NCBI RefSeq assembly: GCF_002257645.1
Contig: NZ_NQMO01000001.1
Coordinates: 310,001 to 374,000, forward strand
DNA length: 64,000 nt
Direction of reading: 5' to 3'
DNA from: Paenibacillus sp. XY044
GTDB lineage: Bacteria; Bacillota; Bacilli; Paenibacillales; Paenibacillaceae
The notes below the pieces were generated by a model, which saw only the letters and a list, made by a program, of their open reading frames with translations, was not told the origin of the DNA and did not search any database. Below, in pieces: positions 26,179 through 35,207 of the stretch (position 1 is its first letter; every line of letters starts with the position of its first letter). A program made the translations under genes and the position numbers.

Positions 26179-28278
26179 TTACACCGGCGAAGGCGCCTGG
26201 ACCGGCGGCCGTGCTTTGGTCTCGCTGTCCGGGGAAGGTTCCGCTGCTCCCGCACCCTGCTGAAGCTGGTACATTTGATAGTATCTTCCACCGAACTGCA
26301 TGAGCTCGTCATGGCTGCCTCGCTCAACGATCTCGCCCCGGTGCAGCACCAGAATCTGGTCGGCGCTGCGGATGGTCGAGAGGCGGTGCGCGATGATGAA
26401 TGTCGTACGGCCCTTCTTCAGCACCTCGAGCGCGGACTGGATCAGGCTCTCCGTCTCGGTATCGATATTGGCCGTGGCCTCGTCGAGAATGAGGATGGCC
26501 GGATCGAAAGCGAGTGCGCGCGCAAACGAGATTAATTGGCGCTGCCCTGCCGAGAGCGTGCTGCCCTTCTCGACGACGGGCTCATCGAAGCCCTGCGGCA
26601 GATGCGCGAGGATCCGCTCGGCGCCGACATCGCGCAGCGCCTTTTCGATTTGCTCGCGCGAAATTTTGGCGTCGCCCAGGCTTACGTTCGAGGCAATCGT
26701 ACCCGTGAAGAGGTACGGATCCTGCAGCACGATGCCCATATGGTGGCGGAGCCACTGCTTCGGCAGCGCGGTCACATCCTGGCCGTCGATCGTGATGGTC
26801 CCTTTTTGCGGGTCGTAGAACCGGAACAGCAGGTTGATAATCGAGCTTTTGCCGGAACCGGTATGGCCGACCAAAGCGACCGTCTTACCCTGCTTCGCTT
26901 CAAAATTGATGTTCTTCAGGACATAAAGGTCGTCCTTGTACGCAAAGGAAACGTTCTTGAACTCGACGTTGCCTTTGTACCGCGGCATCGTCCCGTCCGT
27001 CACGTCTTCGCCCGGCTCATCCATCAGCGTAAATACGCGGCCGGCCGAAACCATGGAAGAGTCCAGGGCGGCGAGCTGGTTGACCATTCCGGTAATCGGC
27101 TGGAACAAACGTCCAAGGACGTCGACGAAGGCGTACAGTACGCCGAGCGACACGGCGCTGCCTCCGGTCAGCGTGCCGAAGCCGAAATACCAGAGGATCA
27201 CGGCAAAAGAAAAGCTCCGCAGCACGTTGACCAGATTGTGAGTCGTCAGGGCGTTCAGATTGAGCATTTTATTCTGATGTTTCATGTAGTCGTCGTTTAA
27301 TGCTTCAAACTCATCGGATGTCTGCTTTTGCCGGCGGAATACGCGGATGATGGACATCCCTTGAATGGACTCGTTGATGATAGCGTTAATTTCGCTTAAG
27401 CGTGAACGAATAATCGTGTTATACTTGGTCGCAAATTTCCGGTACAGCACAATCCATACGATCAGCAGCGGGATGACGAACAAGCAGACGAGGCCAAGCC
27501 GAACGTCCAGCAGGAACAAGGCGATATAAACCCCCGTAATGTAAATGATCCCTGAACTGAAGTTCGACAGCACCGCAACGAACAGGTCCTTGACCGCTTC
27601 GGTATCGTTAGTGATGCGGGAGACCACCTTGCCGGCAGGCAGCGTATCGAAGAAATACACCGGCAGCCGCTGCATGTGTGCATAGACGTCGGTCCGCAGC
27701 TTTTGGATGACTTTGTTGGCGGAAGACTGCAGCCAATACGTTTTGCCGAATTCCGTAAAGATGCTGATGACCAGGAAAATGCAGTACAGTCCGACGAGCT
27801 TCAAAATGCCCGGTATCTCCAGCTTGTAAAAGGAATACAGCTCGCTTGCGGTCAGCTTGGCGGCCGGATACGTCGCCACGGCGCCTCCGCGGCTGATCGT
27901 CAGCTGGCCGTTCTCGAATTTGCGCTCCCCGTCCGGATTGGTAACGGGCTGGTTGACGAAATAAAAATCCCGTCCGATTTGCAGCAGCCGGACCTCCTGG
28001 CCCTTGGCTTCTCCTTCCCCGAACCGGTCGCCGCGCTTGTAATGATGTCCGTTGTAGGATACGGCGCTTTCAGATGATGTCGTCTCAAAATACGGCCGTT
28101 CAATACCCAGCATATGATCGTCGATCATGGACTTGGCGATAAACGGGCCCGCAAGCTCGGCGCCGACGCCGATTGACAGGGCGATGATGGCCGCGATAAA
28201 GATGCCTTTGGCGCATAGGGCGTACTGGAACAGACGCTTGCCTACGCTAGCTTTAGAATTCATAGGTTTACACCTCAT
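26179..28278 (-). CDS. bmrD: BmrD-like half of a heterodimeric multidrug ABC exporter
   Basis: 699 residues: six-helix transmembrane domain (about 20-395) and ABC ATPase (about 420-655). Between TM1 and TM2 there is an extracellular insert of about 100 residues (about 45-145), a known feature of BmrD. Walker A is GHTGSGKSS, the signature is the unusual LSAGQRQL, and Walker B is ILILDEAT with the catalytic glutamate. Its partner lies 2 bases upstream in the same direction, the bmrC-bmrD order of B. subtilis. The pair should export hydrophobic drugs. A Pro/Ala-rich tail of about 25 residues ends the protein. Confidence 0.87.
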   Translation of the reverse strand: MRCKPMNSKASVGKRLFQYALCAKGIFIAAIIALSIGVGAELAGPFIAKSMIDDHMLGIERPYFETTSSESAVSYNGHHYKRGDRFGEGEAKGQEVRLLQIGRDFYFVNQPVTNPDGERKFENGQLTISRGGAVATYPAAKLTASELYSFYKLEIPGILKLVGLYCIFLVISIFTEFGKTYWLQSSANKVIQKLRTDVYAHMQRLPVYFFDTLPAGKVVSRITNDTEAVKDLFVAVLSNFSSGIIYITGVYIALFLLDVRLGLVCLFVIPLLIVWIVLYRKFATKYNTIIRSRLSEINAIINESIQGMSIIRVFRRQKQTSDEFEALNDDYMKHQNKMLNLNALTTHNLVNVLRSFSFAVILWYFGFGTLTGGSAVSLGVLYAFVDVLGRLFQPITGMVNQLAALDSSMVSAGRVFTLMDEPGEDVTDGTMPRYKGNVEFKNVSFAYKDDLYVLKNINFEAKQGKTVALVGHTGSGKSSIINLLFRFYDPQKGTITIDGQDVTALPKQWLRHHMGIVLQDPYLFTGTIASNVSLGDAKISREQIEKALRDVGAERILAHLPQGFDEPVVEKGSTLSAGQRQLISFARALAFDPAILILDEATANIDTETESLIQSALEVLKKGRTTFIIAHRLSTIRSADQILVLHRGEIVERGSHDELMQFGGRYYQMYQLQQGAGAAEPSPDSETKARPPVQAPSPV

Positions 28279-28280
28279 TT

Positions 28281-30035
28281 TTAAGTAGACAGATTGTTTT
28301 CGACCTGCTGCCGTTCAAACTGTTCGCGGTACCAGCCGCCTTTGGAGAGCAGCTGCGCGTGGGTTCCTTCTTCGATGATCGCTCCTTCATCCAGCACCAC
28401 GATCCAGTCCGCATGTTCGATGGCAGACAGGCGGTGCGTGGAGATCAGCGTCGTTTTACCGGAACGCTGCTCACGGATATTTTCGATAATCCGCGCCTCG
28501 GTTCGAGCGTCGACCGCAGAAAGGGCGTCATCGAGTATAAGGATATCCGGATCGGAAATGAAGGCTCTGGCCAGCGATACACGCTGCTTCTGGCCGCCGG
28601 AAAGGGATACGCCTTTCTCGCCGACGAGCGTGTCAAGTCCGGCTGCAAGCGTGTGCAGGTCATTGTCAAACGCAGCCGTTGCGATGGCCTCCATAATGAT
28701 GTCGTCTTCGGCCTGGAATTTGCCGAACTGGATATTTTGCCGGACCGATTTGGAGAACAAGATCTGTTCCTGCGGAACATAGCCGATCCAGCCGTGAAGC
28801 TGGTCTTGGGTAATGCGCTCGATCGGGACTTTCGAGATCAGAATATCCCCGGTTCCCGTCGGATATTCGTGCAGCAGCTGCTTCAGCAGCGTCGATTTGC
28901 CGCTGCCGGTGCGTCCCACGACGCCGAGCGTTTGACCTTTGTGCAAGGTCAGGTTAATGTGCTTCAGGTTGTCGACCGAAGACGTCGGATACCGGAACGT
29001 GACATCCCGCATCTCGATCGTGTCGGGACGTTTCACATCAATCACATCCGGCGCATCCTGAACGTCCGGCACAACCGATAACGTCTCATTGACCCGGTCG
29101 AGGGAGGCGCTGCCCCGCTGCATGACATTGATCAGCTCGCCGATCGCAAACATCGGCCAGATCATCATCCCCAGGTACATGTTGAACGATACGAGATCCC
29201 CCAGGGTAATTTGATTTCTAAAAACGAGATAAATGCCGAAAGCCAGGCCGATCACATAGCTCAGACCCACGCATAAGCGGATGGTCGGCTCAAACAGGGC
29301 GTCCAGCTTGGCGACCCGCATGTTTTTACGGTACACGTCGTCCGTAATTTCCTTGAACCGGCGCTGGTCCTCCCGCTCTTGGACGTACGCCCGGATGACG
29401 CGCACCCCGGCGACCGATTCCAGTACCTGGTCGTTCATGTCGCCGAACGCGTCCTGAGCGGCCGTATACCGTTCGTGAATAACCTTGCCGTAAATTTTCA
29501 TGGCGAGGGCGATAAACGGCAGCGGCAGAATTGCGGCGAGCGTCAGCTTCCAGCTGATGAGAAAGCCCATCGCCAGCAGCACGACGCTGAGGTACACCGT
29601 CGAGTCCGTCATCACGAGCATGCCGAAGCCCGCCGTGTTGGCGACGGAACGAAGGTCGTTGGTGGCTCTGGCCATCAAATCACCCGTCCGGTTCCGTTCA
29701 AAGAACGGAGGGACCATGCGCAGCAGCTGGTTCATGTAGCGGGAACGCAGGATGCGCTCCACCAGGTTGGCACCGCCGAACAGCTTGTGCATCCATATGT
29801 AGGTGATGATGTAAATTACGGTCAGCGTACCGAGAATCAGCACAATATACCGCGTCAGCGAAGCCCAGGTAATCGAGCCGCGAACAATTTCGTCGATGGC
29901 GCTGCCGAGAAAACGCGGGGGGAACAGTTCGCCGATTCCGCAAAGGATCAGCATGACAAGACCGATCAAGTAACGCTTTTTTTCCTGGCGGAAAAACCAG
30001 CCCAGGTTTTTAAGTACGGAAAACAAAACTTTCAC
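28281..30035 (-). CDS. bmrC: BmrC-like half of a heterodimeric multidrug ABC exporter
   Basis: 584 residues: transmembrane domain (about 15-310) and ABC ATPase (about 335-570). Walker A GRTGSGKST, signature LSGGQKQR, and Walker B ILILDDALS in which aspartate replaces the catalytic glutamate. This gives the degenerate site expected in a heterodimer with the glutamate-bearing partner. Lengths (584 and 699) fit BmrC (585) and BmrD (673). Upstream lies a long leader with short ORFs and a terminator, as in the bmrB-bmrCD attenuation system. N-terminal LGWFFRQEKKRY is family-like. Confidence 0.87.
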   Translation of the reverse strand: MKVLFSVLKNLGWFFRQEKKRYLIGLVMLILCGIGELFPPRFLGSAIDEIVRGSITWASLTRYIVLILGTLTVIYIITYIWMHKLFGGANLVERILRSRYMNQLLRMVPPFFERNRTGDLMARATNDLRSVANTAGFGMLVMTDSTVYLSVVLLAMGFLISWKLTLAAILPLPFIALAMKIYGKVIHERYTAAQDAFGDMNDQVLESVAGVRVIRAYVQEREDQRRFKEITDDVYRKNMRVAKLDALFEPTIRLCVGLSYVIGLAFGIYLVFRNQITLGDLVSFNMYLGMMIWPMFAIGELINVMQRGSASLDRVNETLSVVPDVQDAPDVIDVKRPDTIEMRDVTFRYPTSSVDNLKHINLTLHKGQTLGVVGRTGSGKSTLLKQLLHEYPTGTGDILISKVPIERITQDQLHGWIGYVPQEQILFSKSVRQNIQFGKFQAEDDIIMEAIATAAFDNDLHTLAAGLDTLVGEKGVSLSGGQKQRVSLARAFISDPDILILDDALSAVDARTEARIIENIREQRSGKTTLISTHRLSAIEHADWIVVLDEGAIIEEGTHAQLLSKGGWYREQFERQQVENNLST

Positions 30036-30090
30036 TTCCTCTCATGTCTAAAATGCCGGCAGTTCTTGCTTGCGGAGTTCATGGAAAATT

Positions 30091-30131
30091 AAAAAAGGCA
30101 TACCATCCGTATACGGACGATATGCCTTGCA
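30091..30131 (-). terminator. Attenuator-like terminator in the bmrCD leader
   Basis: On the minus strand, AAGGCATATCGTCCGT pairs with ACGGATGGTATGCCTT (16 bp, two G-U) and is followed by TTTTTTA. It stands between the leader ORFs and bmrC, so read-through is needed for bmrC expression. Confidence 0.8.
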
Positions 30132-30228
30132 ATCCTACATTTATCATGCGTACGGTGAGTGTGAGCAACCGGACCGCAGGAATGTTAATATTTCAATGGC
30201 TCCAAGAGGCACGACTCTATCGCGCTCC

Positions 30229-30321
30229 TTAAGAAGGTTTCACCAGCAGGGCTGCTCCAGTATTCAATTGATAAAGATCTTGATGATGGTTGCGTGGATG
30301 AAAATTTATCATATTGAACAT
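30229..30321 (-). CDS. Leader peptide candidate (30 residues) upstream of bmrCD
   Basis: A 30-codon ORF (MFNMINFHPRNHHQDLYQLN, then TGAALLVKPS) with an excellent ribosome site (AAAGGGTGA, 5 bases before ATG). It ends about 98 bases before the attenuator stem and has a promoter upstream. In B. subtilis the bmrB leader peptide makes bmrCD expression depend on ribosome stalling by antibiotics; this peptide has the same position but I do not recognise its sequence. A regulatory role is inferred from layout. Confidence 0.6.
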   Translation of the reverse strand: MFNMINFHPRNHHQDLYQLNTGAALLVKPS

Positions 30322-30326
30322 AGAAC

Positions 30327-30380
30327 TCACCCTTTCTTGTTGATGTTCGGTCTGAGCCCGAACAGGAAGTACTTGCGCAT
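30327..30380 (-). CDS. Second short leader ORF (17 residues) upstream of bmrCD
   Basis: MRKYFLFGLRPNINKKG, ending in TGA inside the ribosome site of the 30-codon ORF (5-base gap to its ATG), so translation of one affects the other. Its own ribosome site is weak (AAGG about 13 bases upstream). It is basic and aromatic, as many drug-responsive leader peptides are. Confidence 0.45.
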   Translation of the reverse strand: MRKYFLFGLRPNINKKG

Positions 30381-30443
30381 CAAGGACACGACCTTGCCGG
30401 GTTCATTTGGGAATAAATTGAAAACGGATCTCGTATGCAGAAA

Positions 30444-30473
30444 ATTTTATCATCGTGTCAAGAGAACTGTCAA
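30444..30473 (-). promoter_or_regulatory. Promoter of the bmrCD leader transcript
   Basis: On the minus strand TTGACA (30473-30468), 18-bp spacer, TAAAAT (30449-30444). Transcription would start near 30437, giving a leader of about 400 nt before bmrC. Confidence 0.65.
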
Positions 30474-30552
30474 TTTATATTTTCAGGAATCAGCAAAAAA
30501 ATGTTATGATGTACTTATCAACATACAGATTAGAGAGAGGGAGTGAAACCAG

Positions 30553-30873
30553 ATGGAACTGCGGATCAGCCAAGACGCTGCACGCTGGTATAAACGAGAA
30601 TTGAATCTGGCAGAGGGTGCGGCACTTCGCTTTTTTCCCCGCTACAGCTCGGGTGGCGGACTGCATCCCGGATTTTCGCTCGGCATTTCCGTGGAGAACC
30701 CGGGGCATCCCATGCTGAAGGAAGAGCTTGAGGACGTGACCTTTTTTATAGAGGAACAGGACACCTGGTATCTGCAAGGATACGATCTGGTCGTCAATTA
30801 TTTGGCAGCTTATGATGATATTGAATATGTGTATGAAGCGGAGCGGGAACATAACACTTCCGCCACTTCATAA
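30553..30873 (+). CDS. HesB/IscA-like protein (YneR type)
   Basis: 106 residues with the IscA/HesB-like fold (LRISQDAARWYKRELNLAEG, then GGGLHPGFSLGISVENP), but without the three cysteines of true A-type Fe-S carriers, so it is unlikely to hold a cluster. B. subtilis YneR is the closest type I know. The ribosome site GAGAGAGGGAG precedes the ATG. It is divergent from the bmrCD leader, and a bidirectional-looking terminator separates it from the GH42 gene. Its function is unknown. Confidence 0.78.
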   Translation: MELRISQDAARWYKRELNLAEGAALRFFPRYSSGGGLHPGFSLGISVENPGHPMLKEELEDVTFFIEEQDTWYLQGYDLVVNYLAAYDDIEYVYEAEREHNTSATS

Positions 30874-30884
30874 TAAAGTTGACC

Positions 30885-30920
30885 AGCCGCATTCGCACCA
30901 AGCGAATGCGGCTTTTCTTT
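30885..30920. terminator. Terminator between convergent HesB-like and GH42 genes
   Basis: A perfect 11-bp stem AGCCGCATTCG/CGAATGCGGCT with a 7-nt loop, followed by TTTTCTTTT on the plus strand. Confidence 0.88.
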
Positions 30921-30950
30921 TCTTGGCTGCAAGGATACGCGGCTTTTACG

Positions 30951-32954
30951 TCATTTCCGGGAGGCTGCGGAGGGAAAAGCGATCAAGCGGTATTCGTAGC
31001 GGCCGACTTCAAGCCTGCCTGCCGTGATGCGTTCGCCGCTCAGCTTATCGATCCCTTCGCGCGGAAGCGTTACGCTTCCGCCTTCACCGTCCATGTTGAC
31101 GATCACCCATAACTCCTCCGTCTTCGATTCACGCGGCGCCACAATTGTGCCGATCGTCGCTTCCGCAAGCCGCAAAACGTTCGCTTCTCTCCCGTAATGG
31201 ATCAGCATCCGCTCCAGCATCTCGTTTCCTTCGTCTCCTGCCGGCAGCGAGCCGAGCAGCACAATTTTGCCTTGTCCCCGCTTCGTTTCCGTCAGGAATG
31301 ACAAGCCCGGCGATGGACCACCGATAAGCGTACCGACGCTTTTCGCTTCCGTCGGCTTATATACGGAGCTCCACAGTGACAGTGGGGCTTCCAGCCCGAA
31401 CGCTGCGCCCGTCGTGCCCGTTCCGTCCATCGCATAGGTAAACACCGTCTCTGCTCCGGTCAAGGGCTCCAGCTCACCGAGCCCCGCGTCCGTGGGGACG
31501 GTATGCTCTTCCGTCCGGATACCGCTGAACGGACCAACGATCCAGATGCCGCCTTGTTCCACGAATGCGAGCGCCCGTCTAATAAAATCCGATGACAAGT
31601 GGGGGATAAACGGAGACCATAGCAGCTTGTAGCCTTCCAATGAGGCTCCCTCGGGTATAAGGTCCCGGTGCATGCCCGTCCGCAGCACCCGCTCGTAAGC
31701 ACCGCTCACCAGTCCACGGTGGCGCAGCTTGCCATGCGATTCGGTCGCAAGGAATGCCTTGGCTCGGTCGGAATAAGTAATCGCGACCTCAGCCTGTACG
31801 GGCCGGCTGCCCGTGATCGCAGGCTCGATCGCCAGGCGAGCTTGTTCCGCCTCGAGCACGTTCCGGTAGCCGACGCCGGGCCGGCCCCAGGCGCTGACCA
31901 CCGAACCGTGCGGCTGCTCGGAACCCGCCCGCTGCTGTCTCCACAGCCAATAGCAGAACCCTTCCGCTCCCAGTGCGTACGCGGCAACCGCCTCGGCGGC
32001 CAAATAGCCGTTCGGGTGCGGTGTGCCGCTGCTTGCGATGGATCCCGCATGGGATGGGCTTGTTTCCATGATCCAGAACGGCCTTCCCGGCTTGAAATTC
32101 CGGTATAAATCGCAGTTCAGCAAATAGGCCGCGTAATGGGCCGCGCTGGCATACGTATCGAAGGAAGCGAAGTCCAAATGCCGGAATAGCAGTTCGTTGT
32201 CGATGTGGAAGGCGACACTGCCGTTATGGGTAACCGGGGCGGCCGAGTGACGGCGGATGATCGCGGCCTGCTCGTCCGCGAACTCGGCGATTTTCTCCAT
32301 CGAGAACAACCGGTACATCGTCTGCAGCGACGAGTTGTGCAGAAACGGGGTTGGCCCCGGCTGCGGCACTTGGTCGAATGCGTTGTACGATTCGCTCCAA
32401 ATCCGCGTTCCCCACAGCTCGTTCAGCCGTTCGACCGTTCCGTAACGCCGCTCCAGCCATTCGTGCCAAAGCCGGCGGCATACAGCGCACATGCACTCGG
32501 AGACATGCGCTTTAAACTCGTTGTCGAGCTGCCAGCCGATAACCCCGGGAAGGCGCCCCAGCTCCTGGGCGAGCCGTTCAGTAATGATTTCAGCCCTTTC
32601 CCGGAGCGAAGGATGGTTCGTGCAGGCATGCTGGCGCGAGCCATGCCCAAGCAAGATGCCTTCCGCGTTGACGAACAGCCGCTCGGGATGTCCGTGCGTA
32701 TACCAGATCGGAGGCGTGGCAGTAGGGGTGCACAGAATCGTTTCAATGCCGGCTTCATATAACTGCTTGATCACGCCGGCAAGGGGAGTGACATCAATAT
32801 GTCCTTCTTCGGGCTCGACGGTCGACCATATAAACTCACCGATCCGGACGACGTTAATGCCGGTTTCCACCATCCGCTGGATATCTTCCCGGACGACTTC
32901 TCCGCTCCACAATTCAGGATAAAAAGCGGCCCCGTGATAAAGCTTATTCAACAT
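30951..32954 (-). CDS. GH42 beta-galactosidase
   Basis: 667 residues of glycoside hydrolase family 42, cleaving terminal beta-galactosyl residues, for example from galactan or rhamnogalacturonan side chains. The TIM barrel (about 1-380) has the acid/base E146 (GWQLDNEF) and nucleophile E297 (WIMETSPS); zinc ligand cysteines C111, C154, C156 and C159 (ECMCAVC) are present. The trimerisation and C-terminal beta domains follow. There is no signal peptide, so it acts on imported oligosaccharides. Its length and setting match YesZ. It is transcribed away from the second LplBCA transporter, and a box shared with the lyase promoter lies in between. Confidence 0.93.
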   Translation of the reverse strand: MLNKLYHGAAFYPELWSGEVVREDIQRMVETGINVVRIGEFIWSTVEPEEGHIDVTPLAGVIKQLYEAGIETILCTPTATPPIWYTHGHPERLFVNAEGILLGHGSRQHACTNHPSLRERAEIITERLAQELGRLPGVIGWQLDNEFKAHVSECMCAVCRRLWHEWLERRYGTVERLNELWGTRIWSESYNAFDQVPQPGPTPFLHNSSLQTMYRLFSMEKIAEFADEQAAIIRRHSAAPVTHNGSVAFHIDNELLFRHLDFASFDTYASAAHYAAYLLNCDLYRNFKPGRPFWIMETSPSHAGSIASSGTPHPNGYLAAEAVAAYALGAEGFCYWLWRQQRAGSEQPHGSVVSAWGRPGVGYRNVLEAEQARLAIEPAITGSRPVQAEVAITYSDRAKAFLATESHGKLRHRGLVSGAYERVLRTGMHRDLIPEGASLEGYKLLWSPFIPHLSSDFIRRALAFVEQGGIWIVGPFSGIRTEEHTVPTDAGLGELEPLTGAETVFTYAMDGTGTTGAAFGLEAPLSLWSSVYKPTEAKSVGTLIGGPSPGLSFLTETKRGQGKIVLLGSLPAGDEGNEMLERMLIHYGREANVLRLAEATIGTIVAPRESKTEELWVIVNMDGEGGSVTLPREGIDKLSGERITAGRLEVGRYEYRLIAFPSAASRK

Positions 32955-32993
32955 TTGCGTCCCACTCCATTCTGCTGTAAGGTTACGAACCCC

Positions 32994-33022
32994 ACTTTAG
33001 AAGGGGGTTGCGGTAAACGCAA
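32994..33022 (-). promoter_or_regulatory. Promoter of the GH42 gene
   Basis: On the minus strand TTGCGT (33022-33017), 17-bp spacer, TAAAGT (32999-32994). The -35 begins 23 bases after the shared 37-bp box. Confidence 0.6.
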
Positions 33023-33045
33023 TCGGATATTTTTGCAGCGGGCAT

Positions 33046-33082
33046 TCGGCGGCATATCACTCTTTTGCCGGCTTTGCACTTT
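33046..33082 (-). promoter_or_regulatory. 37-bp regulator box, GH42/transporter copy
   Basis: Read on the minus strand it begins AAAGTGCAAAGCCGGCAAAA and holds two GTG half-sites about 20 bases apart. It matches 27 of 37 positions of the box at 39689-39725. Probable site for the locus AraC regulator. Confidence 0.6.
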
Positions 33083-33132
33083 TTTAAAACACGCCGTAAA
33101 CCGGCGCTCCGAGAGTCTTCAAAAATGTCTCA

Positions 33133-33162
33133 TTGCCGGAAAAGAAAGCGCTGACCCATAAT
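33133..33162 (+). promoter_or_regulatory. Promoter with CcpA cre-like site before the second LplBCA operon
   Basis: TTGCCG (33133-33138), 18-bp spacer, CATAAT (33157-33162). Inside the spacer AGAAAGCGCTGACC (33143-33156) matches 12 of 14 positions of the cre consensus TGWAANCGNTNWCA, a position suited to catabolite repression. Confidence 0.6.
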
Positions 33163-33211
33163 AAGGCCACAACGCTCGCGAGGCGATGAACACAAATGGA
33201 GGTGGAAAGCA

Positions 33212-34174
33212 ATGGAGCAGGCGACGGCCCAAGGGAATCTTCCGCAAACGTCCAAGCCGGCGGCTTACCGCACGAGCATCGCGGCGAGGCTGCGCAGGGA
33301 CAAATGGCTTTATCTGTTGATGCTCCCCGGCTTGCTTTATTTTTTGATCTTTAAATACGTACCCATGTGGGGCGTGCTGCTGGCCTTCCAAAACTATCAG
33401 CCGTTTACCGGTTTTTGGAAAAGTGAGTGGGTGGGATTCGAGCATTTCCGCCTGTTTTTTGAAAACCCGGAGTTTTTTATGCTGCTGCGCAATACGCTGC
33501 TGCTATCGTTTTACAATCTCGTCTTCTTCTTCCCGGCCCCGATCATATTAGCGCTCCTGCTGAACGAAGTCAGACGCGCGTTTTTCAAGCGGACCATTCA
33601 AACGATGATCTACGTTCCGCATTTTATTTCGATGGTCATCGTGGCGAGCTTGACCTACGTGTTTCTGACGACGGAAGGCGGCACCGTCAATGAGCTGCTC
33701 TTTCAATACACGGGCAACAAAATCCAGTTTCTGTCCGATCCGGGATGGTTTCGTCCGATGATCATCCTTCAAACGATGTGGAAGGAATGCGGCTGGGGAA
33801 CGATTATTTTTCTGGCGGCGCTGGCAGCCGTCGACGTAGAGCAGTACGAGGCGGCGACGATCGACGGGGCGAACCGCTGGAGGCAAATTTGGCACGTGAC
33901 GCTGCCGGCGATCCGCAGCACGATCGTGATCCTGCTGATCCTGCGGATGGGCAGCGTGCTGGATAACGGCTTTGAGCAAATCTATTTGATGCTGAACCCG
34001 CTCAACCGGACGGTGGGCGAAGTGTTTGACACTTACGTGTACGCGATGGGCATTACGCAGGGCGCGTTCAGTTACAGTACGGCCGTCGGCCTGTTCAAAT
34101 CGATCGTCGGCGTCACGCTCGTGCTCGGCACGAACTGGCTGGCGAAAAAATTCGGCGAATCCGGACTTTACTAA
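33212..34174 (+). CDS. LplB-type ABC sugar permease (rhamnogalacturonan locus)
   Basis: 320 residues, six membrane segments, paralogue of the permease at 18760. Signatures are KYVPMWGVLLAFQNYQPFTG and the EAA loop EAATIDGANRWRQIWHVTLP. The ribosome site is ATGGAGGTGG. The first gene of a transporter operon with an LplC partner and binding protein; the locus also encodes a YetA-like lyase, a YesU-like protein and GH42, so the cargo is probably a rhamnogalacturonan fragment. That cargo is inferred from the neighbours. Confidence 0.9.
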   Translation: MEQATAQGNLPQTSKPAAYRTSIAARLRRDKWLYLLMLPGLLYFLIFKYVPMWGVLLAFQNYQPFTGFWKSEWVGFEHFRLFFENPEFFMLLRNTLLLSFYNLVFFFPAPIILALLLNEVRRAFFKRTIQTMIYVPHFISMVIVASLTYVFLTTEGGTVNELLFQYTGNKIQFLSDPGWFRPMIILQTMWKECGWGTIIFLAALAAVDVEQYEAATIDGANRWRQIWHVTLPAIRSTIVILLILRMGSVLDNGFEQIYLMLNPLNRTVGEVFDTYVYAMGITQGAFSYSTAVGLFKSIVGVTLVLGTNWLAKKFGESGLY

Positions 34175-34199
34175 CACAAATGAAAGGGGAAATCCATTC

Positions 34200-35084
34200 A
34201 TGGCCAAGCAATACAGGACCGCGGCCGGAGTCACGTTCGACGTGGCCAACTACATCGTTCTAACGCTGGTCGGGCTGGCCGCCGTGCTTCCTTTCGTCTA
34301 CGTGATCGCGGGTTCCTTCGCCTCGGACGCGGAGCTGACGCAAAGGTCGGTGTTTTTCATCCCGAAAACCTTTACGGTGGCGGCCTACGAGTTTATTTTT
34401 TCGACGGGAACGATCGTAAAGAGCATCGGCGTTTCCATTTACGTCACTGTCATAGGCACGCTCGTCAACCTGTTTTTCACGGTCACGATGGCCTATTCCT
34501 TGGCCAAGAGAGGACTATACGGCCGCAATCTGGTACTAAATCTCGTCATTTTCTCGATGCTGTTCGGCGGCGGGATGATCCCGACGTACCTGGTCGTCAA
34601 GGAGATGCACCTGCTCGATTCATTGTGGGCGCTCATGCTGCCTGGGGCAATCAGCGCATTTAACCTGATCATCGTCAAAAACTTTTTTCAGGAGATACCG
34701 AAGGAAATTGAGGAAGCGGGCCGCATCGACGGCTGCTCAGAGCTGGGTTTGTTGTGGCGGATCGTGCTACCGCTCTCGATGCCCGTACTCGCTACCTTCA
34801 CCCTGTTTTACGCCGTGGGGCATTGGAACGATTTTTTCGCGGCGCTGCTGTATATCAACGATCCGGAAAAATGGCCGCTGCAGGTCATGCTGCGCCAGAT
34901 CGTCCTGCTGTCGCAGGCGGCTGCAGGCGATTTGAACTCCATGGACCCGAATTTCGTGAAGCCGCCGGACCAGTCGATCAAAATGGCCGTCATCGTCGTC
35001 GGCACGATCCCGATTCTATGTGTATATCCATTCCTGCAAAAGCATTTCGCCAAAGGCGTTCTGCTGGGCTCGGTCAAAGGCTAA
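34200..35084 (+). CDS. LplC-type ABC sugar permease (rhamnogalacturonan locus)
   Basis: 294 residues, six membrane segments, second permease. It carries AAVLPFVYVIAGSFASDAEL near the N-terminus, the EAA loop EEAGRIDGCSELGLLWRIVL and the C-terminal QKHFAKGVLLGSVKG ending. ATG 34200 follows AAAGGGG, 25 bases after the LplB-type stop; an in-frame extension to 34026 lies within the preceding gene and was rejected. Works with the neighbouring permease and binding protein. Confidence 0.9.
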   Translation: MAKQYRTAAGVTFDVANYIVLTLVGLAAVLPFVYVIAGSFASDAELTQRSVFFIPKTFTVAAYEFIFSTGTIVKSIGVSIYVTVIGTLVNLFFTVTMAYSLAKRGLYGRNLVLNLVIFSMLFGGGMIPTYLVVKEMHLLDSLWALMLPGAISAFNLIIVKNFFQEIPKEIEEAGRIDGCSELGLLWRIVLPLSMPVLATFTLFYAVGHWNDFFAALLYINDPEKWPLQVMLRQIVLLSQAAAGDLNSMDPNFVKPPDQSIKMAVIVVGTIPILCVYPFLQKHFAKGVLLGSVKG

Positions 35085-35207
35085 AGGCAGGCTGTTCACC
35101 GTGTGATCCCGCCGAAGCTCCGTAATTTATACAAATCAGCAGTGATTTTCCGCTTGGAGCCCGGGCGGTTTTGCAATATGATCTAACGTTAAAGGGAGGC
35201 TATTTTT

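Noticed and set aside
30070..30546. 158-codon plus-strand frame across the bmrCD leader
   Set aside because: It runs through the attenuator stem and opposite the leader ORFs, and its start has no ribosome site.
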